DNA of 16,438 nt. Origin: JAVBMO01 sp031552355. GTDB taxonomy: Bacteria > Bacteroidota > Bacteroidia > Bacteroidales > P3. Every line of letters starts with the position of its first letter. Position 1 is the stretch's first letter. Of this stretch, positions 1 through 6,956 are shown piece after piece. The DNA lies in contig JAVBMO010000109.1 of NCBI GenBank assembly GCA_031552355.1, forward strand, positions 1 through 16,438. The letters run 5' to 3'. Below the pieces are notes generated by a model. The model was not told the origin of the DNA. It ran no database searches and saw nothing but the letters and a program-made list of their open reading frames with translations. A program made the translations under genes and the position numbers.

Positions 1-208
1 TTTTCATCGCGATTATTTGTCGGGAAAAGAATTTGAGAAATACCCATTTTGGATTGCCCATTATTATGAAAAAAAAATCAAAACTTCGTGTAAATGGTCG
101 TTTTGGCAACATAGCGACAAAGCCCACATCAACGGAATAGATGCTTATGTGGACATGAATGTTTACAATGGAAATTTAGATGGACTGAAAAAGATGTGTA
201 AAAGGTAG
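1..208 (+). CDS. Glycoside hydrolase family 25 (lysozyme-like) protein, C-terminal fragment
   Basis: The frame is open from the left edge (codons start at base 2) and ends at TAG 206-208, so only about the last 68 residues are present. They carry the typical C-terminal pattern of GH25 muramidases: a YPFWIAHY segment, an aromatic FWQHSD stretch, then GIDAYVDMNVYNG, which corresponds to the last barrel strand with the conserved D-x-N and F/Y-x-G. GH25 enzymes cleave the beta-1,4 link between MurNAc and GlcNAc in peptidoglycan. The catalytic Asp/Glu pair lies in the missing N-terminal part, so activity and any signal peptide cannot be judged. A TTG at 17-19 could be taken as a start, but in-frame codons continue upstream in family-like sequence, so the gene is truncated by the window edge. 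The assignment rests on motif recognition only. Confidence 0.75.
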   Translation, partial: FHRDYLSGKEFEKYPFWIAHYYEKKIKTSCKWSFWQHSDKAHINGIDAYVDMNVYNGNLDGLKKMCKR

Positions 209-282
209 TTTGAGTTAAAAGTTTAATGTGGTAGTAATAAACCGGTATGGATATAAAAGTAACAATACAAAAGTTCAAAAAG

Positions 283-369
283 TGTAAAATGAAATACTCT
301 AAATTTGTAAAATGAAATATTCGAAATTTGTAAAGTAAAATGCTCGAAAAATGTAAAATAAATCATATC
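283..369 (+). repeat. Four-copy 23-bp direct repeat array upstream of the AAA ATPase gene
   Basis: Units begin at 283, 306, 329 and 352, an exact 23-bp period. The best-conserved part is TGTAAAATGAAATATTCG (copy 2, 306-323); copy 1 differs by T-to-C, copy 3 reads TGTAAAGTAAAATGCTCG and copy 4 is more decayed. A weaker half-copy may precede at about 268-282. The 12-base core AAAATGAAATAT occurs once more at 390-401, across the ATPase start codon but out of the 23-bp phase. The array lies 24 bp upstream of that gene and abuts a promoter-like box. There are no unique spacers, so it is not a CRISPR array. The role is unknown; operator or iteron-like binding sites are possible. Confidence 0.9.
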
Positions 370-373
370 TTTG
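366..373 (+). promoter_or_regulatory. Promoter-like -7 box TATCTTTG for the AAA ATPase gene
   Basis: TATCTTTG matches the Bacteroidota -7 consensus TAnnTTTG exactly and lies 19 bp before the ATG at 393. No TTTG or TTG is found at the usual distance upstream; that position falls inside repeat copies 3-4, so an activator or repressor bound to the array may matter. Confidence 0.4.
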
Positions 374-392
374 CAGTAAAATATCAAACAAA

Positions 393-1646
393 ATGAAATA
401 TAGCAGCAGGGTATCGGATAGTGAGTTAAAAAGAAAGCTTGACTCAGCAGGAGCCTTGCTTATTCGAGGGCCAAAAGCTTGTGGAAAAACCGAATCGGCA
501 AAACAATTTGCAAATAGTATTTTGGAGTTAGATCAGGATGAACAGGTACCTTTTTTAATGGAAACGGCTCCGCAACGCTTATTGCTCGGTAAAACACCAC
601 GCCTGATTGATGAATGGCAGGAACAACCTAAAATTTGGAACTACATACGCCATGAAATAGACAATCGAAAACAAACAGCACAATTTATTTTGACAGGATC
701 AGCAAATCCCGATGAAAATATAAAAATGCACTCGGGCGCAGGTCGGTTTACTATACTCGATATGCGTACCATGAGTTGGCAGGAATTAGGATTTTCATCA
801 GGGAAAGTGCGTTTGGCAACTATTTTTGAAGGTGAGAAAATTGATATTTATGATGAGCCGACCGAATTGGAATTTATTGTTGAAAGAATGATTATAGGCG
901 GATTTCCGGCATTGATAGGGAAAAGCATTAGACAGGCAAGTGATTTGAATCGTGCGTATGTTGATTTGCTTGCCGAAGTGGATCTGAGCCGTGTTTCAAA
1001 CACAAAACGCGATCCTGTAAAGGTGCGGGATTTACTGCGTTCTTTAGCTCGAAATACCGCAACAATAGTAGATATAACAACCCTCGAATCTGATATTCGA
1101 GAAAAGGAAAATAATGATATTTCTCGCCCAACAATCTATGATTATCTTGATGCGCTTGACCGATTGATGATCATTGAAAATCAACCGGCTTGGAATACAC
1201 ATATTCGTTCGTCATCTTCGTTGCGAAAATCACCCAAACGTCATTTTACGGATGTTTCACTTGCGGTGGCGATCTTGGGAGCAAATAAGGAGTCGTTGCT
1301 TAATGATGTCAAATTTACAGGATTTTTGTTTGAATCGCTTGCTGTGCATGAACTCCGCGTGTATGCACAAGCAAATGATGCAAAAGTGTATCACTATCGT
1401 GATTCAAGTGGTTTGGAAGTTGATGCCATTGTGCAAAAGCATAATGGTGATTGGTGTGCTTTTGAAATAAAATTGGGGATAGGTCAAATTGAAGAAGCAG
1501 CGGCAAGTTTGAATAAATTTGTTTCTATTTTGGATGAAAAAAGAGTGAAACCGCCAAAATCACTAAATATAATTACCGGCACGGGGATTAGTTACACCCG
1601 TAAAGATGGAATTAATGTGATTTCATTGGCGTCACTTGGGTATTAA
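393..1646 (+). CDS. AAA ATPase with DUF4143-type C-terminal domain (COG1373-like)
   Basis: A 417-residue protein of the widespread COG1373-like ATPase family. The N-terminal P-loop is GPKACGKT (residues 26-33), the Walker B-like strand RLIDEWQ has D73-E74, and ILTGSANP near residue 105 is the usual sensor strand, followed by the characteristic GAGRFTILDMRTMSWQELGF segment. The middle (about 200-280) includes a predicted winged-helix-like linker. The C-terminal DUF4143 region holds E342-V-D344 and E358-I-K360, spaced like the acidic and E-x-K residues of PD-(D/E)XK nuclease folds; whether it cuts DNA is unknown. The family is common in bacteria and archaea, frequent in accessory regions, and has no settled function. 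Length is normal and the frame intact. The ATG at 393 is chosen because it follows the TATCTTTG box and gives the usual short lead-in to the P-loop. It is flanked by unrelated accessory genes and probably forms its own transcription unit. Confidence 0.88.
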   Translation: MKYSSRVSDSELKRKLDSAGALLIRGPKACGKTESAKQFANSILELDQDEQVPFLMETAPQRLLLGKTPRLIDEWQEQPKIWNYIRHEIDNRKQTAQFILTGSANPDENIKMHSGAGRFTILDMRTMSWQELGFSSGKVRLATIFEGEKIDIYDEPTELEFIVERMIIGGFPALIGKSIRQASDLNRAYVDLLAEVDLSRVSNTKRDPVKVRDLLRSLARNTATIVDITTLESDIREKENNDISRPTIYDYLDALDRLMIIENQPAWNTHIRSSSSLRKSPKRHFTDVSLAVAILGANKESLLNDVKFTGFLFESLAVHELRVYAQANDAKVYHYRDSSGLEVDAIVQKHNGDWCAFEIKLGIGQIEEAAASLNKFVSILDEKRVKPPKSLNIITGTGISYTRKDGINVISLASLGY

Positions 1647-1689
1647 AATAAAGGGAAATGCCACTTTATTACTGAAATATAATTGTAAA

Positions 1690-1718
1690 TTTGTAGGAAT
1701 CAATATCTATTACATTTG
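1690..1718 (+). promoter_or_regulatory. Promoter of the DUF2975 gene (TTTG-N17-TACATTTG)
   Basis: TTTG at 1690-1693 and TACATTTG at 1711-1718 are 17 bp apart and match the Bacteroidota -33/-7 elements. The start codon at 1747 lies 28 bp downstream of the box. A second box, TAAATTTG (1686-1693), overlaps the -33 element and is less likely to be the one used. Confidence 0.5.
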
Positions 1719-1746
1719 AGACAGGATTTAAAATACTAAAAATCTG

Positions 1747-2214
1747 ATGAAAAGGATTTTGATAATATTTTTTCAGGTGTTCATTGTGCTTGTCGGTATG
1801 GTGGTGCTGGCTCTTTTGATTCGACTCCCCTTAACTGAGGGAAGAGCCGCGAACTTAGATTTATTCAGCATTTACTCGGATCCGTTTATCTTGTATGGAT
1901 ATGCAATGTCAATCGCTTTTTTTGTTATTCTGTATAAAGTGTTCAAATTACTTGGATACATTCGGCAGAATCAAGTATTCTCATTAAATACTGTTCGGAC
2001 TTTAAAAAGTATCAAGTATTGTGGAATTGTATTAAGTGTTTTAATTGTGATAGCAGGATTGTATATAAAAATATTCCATAATAAAGAGGATGACCCAGCG
2101 GGTTTTTTAGCGATTTGTATTCTGGCTACTTTCGTTTCAACCTTCGTTGCAGCGATAGCTGCAAAATTTGAAAAAAAATTACAGAATGCCATAGATGTGA
2201 AATCTGATGAATAG
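1747..2214 (+). CDS. DUF2975-family four-helix inner-membrane protein
   Basis: A 155-residue hydrophobic protein with four predicted membrane segments (about residues 4-26, 46-67, 91-110 and 119-138) and a charged C-terminal tail. The EGRAANLDLFSIYSDPFI loop after helix 1, the YGYAMSIAFF start of helix 2, and the LLGYIRQNQVFSLNTVRTLKSIKYC linker are typical of DUF2975. Many members are encoded immediately upstream of a small HTH (YozG-like) regulator. No such gene follows here: 1747-2214 is followed by a hairpin and a Fic gene. Function is unknown; a regulator-linked or envelope-stress role would be guesswork. It has its own promoter-like sequence and appears to be monocistronic. Confidence 0.75.
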   Translation: MKRILIIFFQVFIVLVGMVVLALLIRLPLTEGRAANLDLFSIYSDPFILYGYAMSIAFFVILYKVFKLLGYIRQNQVFSLNTVRTLKSIKYCGIVLSVLIVIAGLYIKIFHNKEDDPAGFLAICILATFVSTFVAAIAAKFEKKLQNAIDVKSDE

Positions 2215-2235
2215 GATGGTGGAATAACTTGTTCC

Positions 2236-2263
2236 TGCGGAGAATTTTTTGTTATTCCCCGCA
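2236..2263 (+). terminator. Hairpin after the DUF2975 gene, possible weak terminator
   Basis: TGCGGAGAAT (2236-2245) and ATTCCCCGCA (2254-2263) pair at 9 of 10 positions (one A-C mismatch) around an 8-base T-rich loop, 22 bp after the stop codon. There is no T-run after the stem on the plus strand, so Rho-independent termination is uncertain. Confidence 0.3.
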
Positions 2264-2283
2264 AAAATACGGTGAATAATTTG

Positions 2284-2291
2284 TATATTTG
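2284..2291 (+). promoter_or_regulatory. Promoter-like -7 box TATATTTG for the Fic gene
   Basis: An exact TAnnTTTG match 19 bp before the ATG at 2311. Because it lies downstream of the in-frame ATG at 2272, it argues that translation starts at 2311. No clear -33 element is seen. Confidence 0.45.
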
Positions 2292-2310
2292 CTGCAAAAA
2301 AGAATTTGTA

Positions 2311-3408
2311 ATGCCAAAATATATCTATCAACATGAAAATTGGCCTAATTTCACATGGGATGAAAAGGAAATTAGTCCCCTGCTCGGACAAGTTCGCAAT
2401 TTACAAGGGAAAATCATTGGGCAAATGAATGTTTTTGGTTTTGCGTTGAAAGAAGAAACAGTGCTGACGACATTGACGCTTGATGTATTGAAATCTTCTG
2501 AAATAGAAGGTGAAAATCTTAACCCTGACCAGGTACGTTCATCCATTGCACGGCGATTGGGAATGGATATTGCAGGTTTAGTGTCTTCAAGCAGACATGT
2601 GGAAGGTGTTGTGGAAATGATGCTTGATGCCACACAAAACTATCAAAAAGTTCTTACAAAGGAGCGTTTATTTGGCTGGCATGCTGCCTTATTTCCAACA
2701 GGATATAGTGGTGCTTATAAAATAGATGTAGCATGTTATCGAACAGGAGAAATGCAGGTTGTCTCTGGTGCTATGGGAAAAGAAAAGGTTCTTTATGAAG
2801 CGCCTCAACCACAATTTGTTGAGCAAGAAATGAACGGATTTTTAGCATGGATTAACAGTGATGTAAAAATGGATTCTGTTGTAAAGGCTGCCATTGCTCA
2901 TTTTTGGTTTATCATAATTCATCCATTCGACGATGGAAACGGGCGTATTGCAAGAGCTATTACAGATATGTTGCTTGCTCGTAGTGACGAAACCCCACAG
3001 CGTTTCTATAGCCTTTCAAATCAAATCCTTATTGACAGAAAGGAATACTATGAGGTTTTACAAAAGAACCAACACGGCAATGGTGATATTACTGAATGGA
3101 TGCGTTGGTTTTTGAATAGTTTGTATCAAGCTTTAAATGCTACGGAAAACGTATTGCACAATGTGTTGCGTAAAATCAGGTTTTGGGAAATTCACGCAGA
3201 AACACCTATAAATAATAGACAACGACTGATGTTAAACAAATTGTTTGATGGTTTTGACGGCAAATTAAAATCTTCGAAGTGGGCTAAAATAACCAAATGT
3301 TCGCCCGACACCGCTTTGCGTGATATTAAAGATTTGATAGATAAAGGTATTTTGCGGCAAGAGTCAGAAGGTGGGAGAAGTACAAATTATGAACTGACCG
3401 ATTTTTAG
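2311..3408 (+). CDS. Class II Fic-family protein adenylyltransferase with DUF4172 (Fic_N) and winged-helix domains
   Basis: A 365-residue protein in the usual Fic_N/DUF4172-Fic-wHTH order. The N-terminal stretch YIYQHENWPNFTWDEKEI is typical of DUF4172. An inhibitory-helix motif [S/T]xxxE[G/N] appears as S62-S-E-I-E66-G67, so this is an N-terminally self-inhibited (class II) enzyme. The catalytic loop HPFDDGNGRIAR (204-215) matches HxFx(D/E)GNGRxxR fully, with catalytic His204, so transfer of AMP from ATP to a target hydroxyl is expected. The last about 60 residues look like a winged helix, common in Fic proteins that bind DNA or regulate themselves. The ATG at 2311 is preferred over 2272 because the family N-terminus starts there and the promoter box lies between the two codons. 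No antitoxin gene adjoins it, as expected for a self-inhibited form. The target is unknown. It ends 17 bp before ispG. Confidence 0.92.
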   Translation: MPKYIYQHENWPNFTWDEKEISPLLGQVRNLQGKIIGQMNVFGFALKEETVLTTLTLDVLKSSEIEGENLNPDQVRSSIARRLGMDIAGLVSSSRHVEGVVEMMLDATQNYQKVLTKERLFGWHAALFPTGYSGAYKIDVACYRTGEMQVVSGAMGKEKVLYEAPQPQFVEQEMNGFLAWINSDVKMDSVVKAAIAHFWFIIIHPFDDGNGRIARAITDMLLARSDETPQRFYSLSNQILIDRKEYYEVLQKNQHGNGDITEWMRWFLNSLYQALNATENVLHNVLRKIRFWEIHAETPINNRQRLMLNKLFDGFDGKLKSSKWAKITKCSPDTALRDIKDLIDKGILRQESEGGRSTNYELTDF

Positions 3409-3425
3409 AAAAGATAATTTTGAAT

Positions 3426-5123
3426 ATGTTACTACGAAGAAAAACCAAAGAAATTTTTATAGGGAATATTCCCTTAGGGGGCGATAATCCCATTCGTATT
3501 CAGTCAATGACGAATACCCAAACGCAGAATACCGAAGCTACTCTTGCACAAATTCGGCGTTTGGTTGATGCAGGTTGCGAATATGTGCGTTTGGCGGTTC
3601 CCACGATAAAAGATGCTGAACATTTGGCGGTTATAAAAAATGAATTATTACGACAAAACTGTGCGGTGCCTTTAATTGCCGATGTACATTTTAATCCCAA
3701 AGCGGCCGAAATTGCTGCGGAAATTGTTGAAAAGGTGCGGATTAATCCGGGGAATTATGTTGATAGAAATGTAGGGAAGTTACATTATACAGATTTGGAG
3801 TATCGGGAGGAGTTGGAACGAATAAAAGAACGTTTGTCCGGTTTGGTGGAAATTTGTAAACAAAACAATACAGCCATTCGTATAGGGACTAACCATGGTT
3901 CATTATCCGAAAGGATTATGAGCCGCTATGGCGATACTCCGGAAGGTATGGCACAATCGGCTTATGAGTTTGTGAAAATTTGCGAAGAACTGGATTTTAG
4001 AAACATAGTTTTATCGATGAAGGCGAGTAATGTGAAGGTGATGGTTTATTCGACGCGTTTGCTTGTAAATAAGTTGGATGCTGAAAATTTGAATTATCCG
4101 GTTCATTTGGGCGTTACCGAAGCAGGAGATAGCGACGATGGAAGAATAAAGTCGGCAGCGGGAATCGGTAGTTTGCTTTTGCAGGGAATTGGTGATACCA
4201 TCCGTGTTTCTTTGACCGAAGCCCCCGAAAAAGAAATTCCTGTAGCTCAAAAAATTGCTTCTATTTGCCAGCCCCAATTTCCTCCAACTGACGATTTTTT
4301 GAATTGTACAAGCTATTCGAAAAATGAAACATTCCAAGTGGAAAATATAGGAAGTCAAAGCGTTCCGGTTGTCATTTCTTCAAATTTTCAAAGTGAGGCA
4401 GATTATTATTGGGCGTCTTCAACCCAAATAAAAAACAAATTGGGAGAAAGTTTTCCTGTTTTCAAAAATTTGGATGAAATTTCAGGCGCTTCAGAGAAGT
4501 TGAATTTCTTTCGATTAAAGAATCTTTCGTTTGACGTTGTCAAAGAATTATACCAAATAGAAAAACCCTTTGTTTTGATTTCGGCGCTTGGAAATATTTC
4601 AGATGAAGTTAAATTATTTAAATATTTAAAAGGCAATGGAATAAAAATTCCTGTAATTTTACAACGGAATTTTTCCGACGAAAATACGGCCATGATTCAG
4701 GGCGCTTCGGAAATGGCGTTGTTTTTGATAAATGGTTATGGAAATGGCCTGGATTTTGAGCAATATTCTCAGACGGCCTTCAACGTTTTGCAGGCAACGG
4801 GAACAAGGATAAGCAAAGCCGAATTTATATCCTGCCCGTCGTGTGGCAGGACGTTGTACGATATAACCCATACGTTGCAACAAGTGAAGAAAGAGTTGCA
4901 GCATTTGACAGGCGTAAAAATAGGCGTGATGGGATGTATTGTGAATGGCCCCGGCGAAATGGCCGACGCCGATTATGGTTATGTTGGGAGCGGCCCCGGA
5001 AAAATAACTTTATACAAAGGGAAAACTGTTGTTAAAAAAGATGTCAGGGAAGAAGATGCTTTGCAGGAATTAATTGCTTTGATAAAGGAAAACGGTGATT
5101 GGATTGAGAAAGAAGAAAAATAA
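3426..5123 (+). CDS. ispG: 4-hydroxy-3-methylbut-2-en-1-yl diphosphate synthase (GcpE), long form
   Basis: IspG reductively converts 2-C-methyl-D-erythritol 2,4-cyclodiphosphate to HMBPP in the MEP pathway of isoprenoid synthesis, using a [4Fe-4S] cluster. The N-terminal TIM barrel carries IPLGGDNPIRIQSMTNT, VRLAVPT, PLIADVHFN and VRINPGN. The C-terminal cluster domain has C470-x-x-C473 and GC504IVNGPGE511, the three Cys plus Glu expected as ligands. Between them, about residues 285-460 form the extra A* domain found in Bacteroidota, chlamydial and plant enzymes, which explains a length of 565 against about 370 in E. coli. The ATG at 3426 is chosen over a TTG at 3420, since the family N-terminus follows directly. 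It heads a run with the outer-membrane, Nif3 and zinc-ribbon genes (gaps 17, 22 and 12 bp). A box TAATTTTG lies 3 bp before the ATG. Confidence 0.96.
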   Translation: MLLRRKTKEIFIGNIPLGGDNPIRIQSMTNTQTQNTEATLAQIRRLVDAGCEYVRLAVPTIKDAEHLAVIKNELLRQNCAVPLIADVHFNPKAAEIAAEIVEKVRINPGNYVDRNVGKLHYTDLEYREELERIKERLSGLVEICKQNNTAIRIGTNHGSLSERIMSRYGDTPEGMAQSAYEFVKICEELDFRNIVLSMKASNVKVMVYSTRLLVNKLDAENLNYPVHLGVTEAGDSDDGRIKSAAGIGSLLLQGIGDTIRVSLTEAPEKEIPVAQKIASICQPQFPPTDDFLNCTSYSKNETFQVENIGSQSVPVVISSNFQSEADYYWASSTQIKNKLGESFPVFKNLDEISGASEKLNFFRLKNLSFDVVKELYQIEKPFVLISALGNISDEVKLFKYLKGNGIKIPVILQRNFSDENTAMIQGASEMALFLINGYGNGLDFEQYSQTAFNVLQATGTRISKAEFISCPSCGRTLYDITHTLQQVKKELQHLTGVKIGVMGCIVNGPGEMADADYGYVGSGPGKITLYKGKTVVKKDVREEDALQELIALIKENGDWIEKEEK

Positions 5124-5140
5124 ATGTGTAACCAAAAAAA

Positions 5141-5827
5141 ATGAAAGCTATGAAAAAGATTTTAATGTTTTCGATATTGTTGATAGCAGTATTTCAAATA
5201 AATGCACAAAATCACTTTTTAGGTGTTAAAGGGGGAGTGAGTTGGACTAATATGGTGTCAAATGCTGATAATGAATCGGGATATAAATACAGAACCGGAT
5301 TTGAAGGCGGCCTTACGTATGATTATATTTTCAAAAATTCCGTTACAGTTGGCGCAGACCTGATTTACAATCAAAGGGGAGCACGAGAGGATTTTATTCT
5401 CACAAATGAATTGGGTGATCCAACAGGGCAAAGTGAAGAAATAAAATCAAATTATGATTATTTATCACTTCCTTTGAAGGTAGGGTATATTTATGGAGAG
5501 GAAATCTATGCTTTTATAAATATAGCATTAGTCCCCTCTATTTTGTTGAGCGCAAAAAATATTTGGCCGATTCTCGATGCAGGAGAAGTCTATATGCCAG
5601 CAGAAACTTTTGATATAACAAATGATGTAACAAAATTTGATTTGGCAGCCTTGGCGGAAGTGGGCGTGGGGTATAAATTTGCCGAACGTTATATGGCTTA
5701 TGCTTCATTCCAATACCAGCAAAGTTTTATATCCATTACTAATGATAATTATTTGCCCAATGTAGAGATGTATCACAACGGGATGGCATTGAGTTTGGGT
5801 ATTAAATATGCTTTGGCAAAGAATTAA
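5141..5827 (+). CDS. Small outer-membrane beta-barrel protein (OMP_b-brl_2 type)
   Basis: A 228-residue protein with a signal peptide of about 22 residues (KK, then a hydrophobic core, ending INA-QN). The mature part has alternating-residue strands and Gly/aromatic-rich segments such as FLGVKGGVSWTNM, TVGADLIYNQRG, YDYLSLPLKVGYIYG, LAALAEVGVGYKFAERYMAYASFQYQQ and ALSLGIKYALAKN, as in eight-stranded porin-like barrels annotated as PF13568 in Bacteroidota. It probably sits in the outer membrane. Cargo or partner is unknown; the family includes PorT, but no specific similarity to PorT can be claimed. It starts 17 bp after ispG and appears co-transcribed with it. Two ATGs (5141 and 5150) are in frame; either keeps the signal peptide. 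Confidence 0.82.
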   Translation: MKAMKKILMFSILLIAVFQINAQNHFLGVKGGVSWTNMVSNADNESGYKYRTGFEGGLTYDYIFKNSVTVGADLIYNQRGAREDFILTNELGDPTGQSEEIKSNYDYLSLPLKVGYIYGEEIYAFINIALVPSILLSAKNIWPILDAGEVYMPAETFDITNDVTKFDLAALAEVGVGYKFAERYMAYASFQYQQSFISITNDNYLPNVEMYHNGMALSLGIKYALAKN

Positions 5828-5849
5828 TTTTTGAAAATTAACAAGAGTT

Positions 5850-6944
5850 ATGAAAATACGTAATTTGCTGAAAGAGTTGGAAATCTTGGCGCCATTTGCC
5901 CTGCAGGAAAACTACGACAATTCGGGTTTTTTGTTAGGTGATGCCGATGCGGAAATTACCGGCGTTTTAATTACGGTTGATATTACCGAGGCTGTTTTGG
6001 ACGAAGCCATCCGGAAAAAATGCAATGTGATTATTTCGCACCATCCGTTTATTTTTTCGGGTTTGAAAAAAATTACCTCGCAAAATCCGCAGGGACGCAT
6101 GTTGTTGAAAGCCATTCAGCACGAAATTGCTTTTATTTCCATGCATACAAATTTGGATAATGTGAAAAATGGAATCAATGGGATTTTGGCGAAAAAAATA
6201 GGTTTGAAAGAAGTGGAAATCCTGCAACCCAAAGAACAGATGTTACGAAAATTGGTAACTTTTTGTCCCCTGTCGCATAAGGAAAGAGTACAAGAAGCCC
6301 TTTTTGAAGCAGGTGCCGGACACATTGGCAATTACGATTCTTGTAGTTTTCAAACGCAAGGAACCGGAAGTTTTCGGGGGAATGAAGCGGCCAATCCATT
6401 TGTGGGCGAAAAAGGTAAAATCCATTTTGAATCGGAAATACGGATAGAGGTAATTTATCCGGTTTATAAAGAGCAAAGTATTGTGAAACGTTTGCTCGAA
6501 ACACATCCTTATGAGGAAGTCGCTTACGATTTGTATTCATTGAACAATGCTTTTTCCACTGTGGGTTCAGGCATGGTAGGAATTTTGGAAAAACCTGTAC
6601 AGGTAGGAACGTTTTTCAATCATTTGAAAGAAATATTGCAAATTCCCTGCATACGGCATTCGAAATTCGAAGAAAAAGAAATACAAAAAGTGGCTCTCTG
6701 TGGCGGTTCGGGAAGTTTTCTAATTCAGGAAGCACAGAAAAAAGGCGTTGATATTTTTCTTACCGGCGACCTCAAGTACCATGATTTTCAGCAAGCGAGC
6801 CAAGCCTTGATTTTAGCCGATATTGGACATTATGAAAGCGAGCAGTTTGCAAAAGAATTGATTTACTCGTTTATTTCTGAAAAATTTAGTACTTTTGCAA
6901 TTCTCTTTTCAGAGCACAACACAAATTTTATATCATACTTTTAA
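5850..6944 (+). CDS. Nif3-like dinuclear metal-centre protein (YbgI/YqfO family)
   Basis: A 364-residue member of the NIF3 family, also annotated as GTP cyclohydrolase I type 2 homolog. Metal ligands typical of the family are visible: H64-H65 in ISHHPFIF, HTNLD with H99 and D103, and GHYESE with H327 and E331 near the end. The length of about 365, against about 250 for E. coli YbgI, shows the inserted central domain (about residues 125-235) seen in YqfO-type members. These proteins form toroidal hexamers with a two-metal site; the physiological substrate is unresolved. It lies 22 bp after the outer-membrane gene and 12 bp before the zinc-ribbon gene, a Nif3/zinc-ribbon pair I recall as common in Bacteroidota. 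The C-terminus (SEHNTNFISYF) matches the family end, so it is complete. Confidence 0.93.
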   Translation: MKIRNLLKELEILAPFALQENYDNSGFLLGDADAEITGVLITVDITEAVLDEAIRKKCNVIISHHPFIFSGLKKITSQNPQGRMLLKAIQHEIAFISMHTNLDNVKNGINGILAKKIGLKEVEILQPKEQMLRKLVTFCPLSHKERVQEALFEAGAGHIGNYDSCSFQTQGTGSFRGNEAANPFVGEKGKIHFESEIRIEVIYPVYKEQSIVKRLLETHPYEEVAYDLYSLNNAFSTVGSGMVGILEKPVQVGTFFNHLKEILQIPCIRHSKFEEKEIQKVALCGGSGSFLIQEAQKKGVDIFLTGDLKYHDFQQASQALILADIGHYESEQFAKELIYSFISEKFSTFAILFSEHNTNFISYF

Positions 6945-6956
6945 TAAGATAAAGAT

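Noticed and set aside
283..369. Short repeats as a CRISPR array
   Set aside because: The 23-bp units are head-to-tail with no unique spacers, and no cas gene is in the window.
1174..1470. 98-codon plus-strand frame inside the ATPase gene
   Set aside because: It is out of frame with an intact, motif-bearing gene and has no family-like sequence of its own.
2272..2310. Upstream ATG adding 13 residues to the Fic protein
   Set aside because: The promoter box at 2284-2291 lies downstream of this ATG, and the DUF4172 N-terminus begins at the ATG at 2311.
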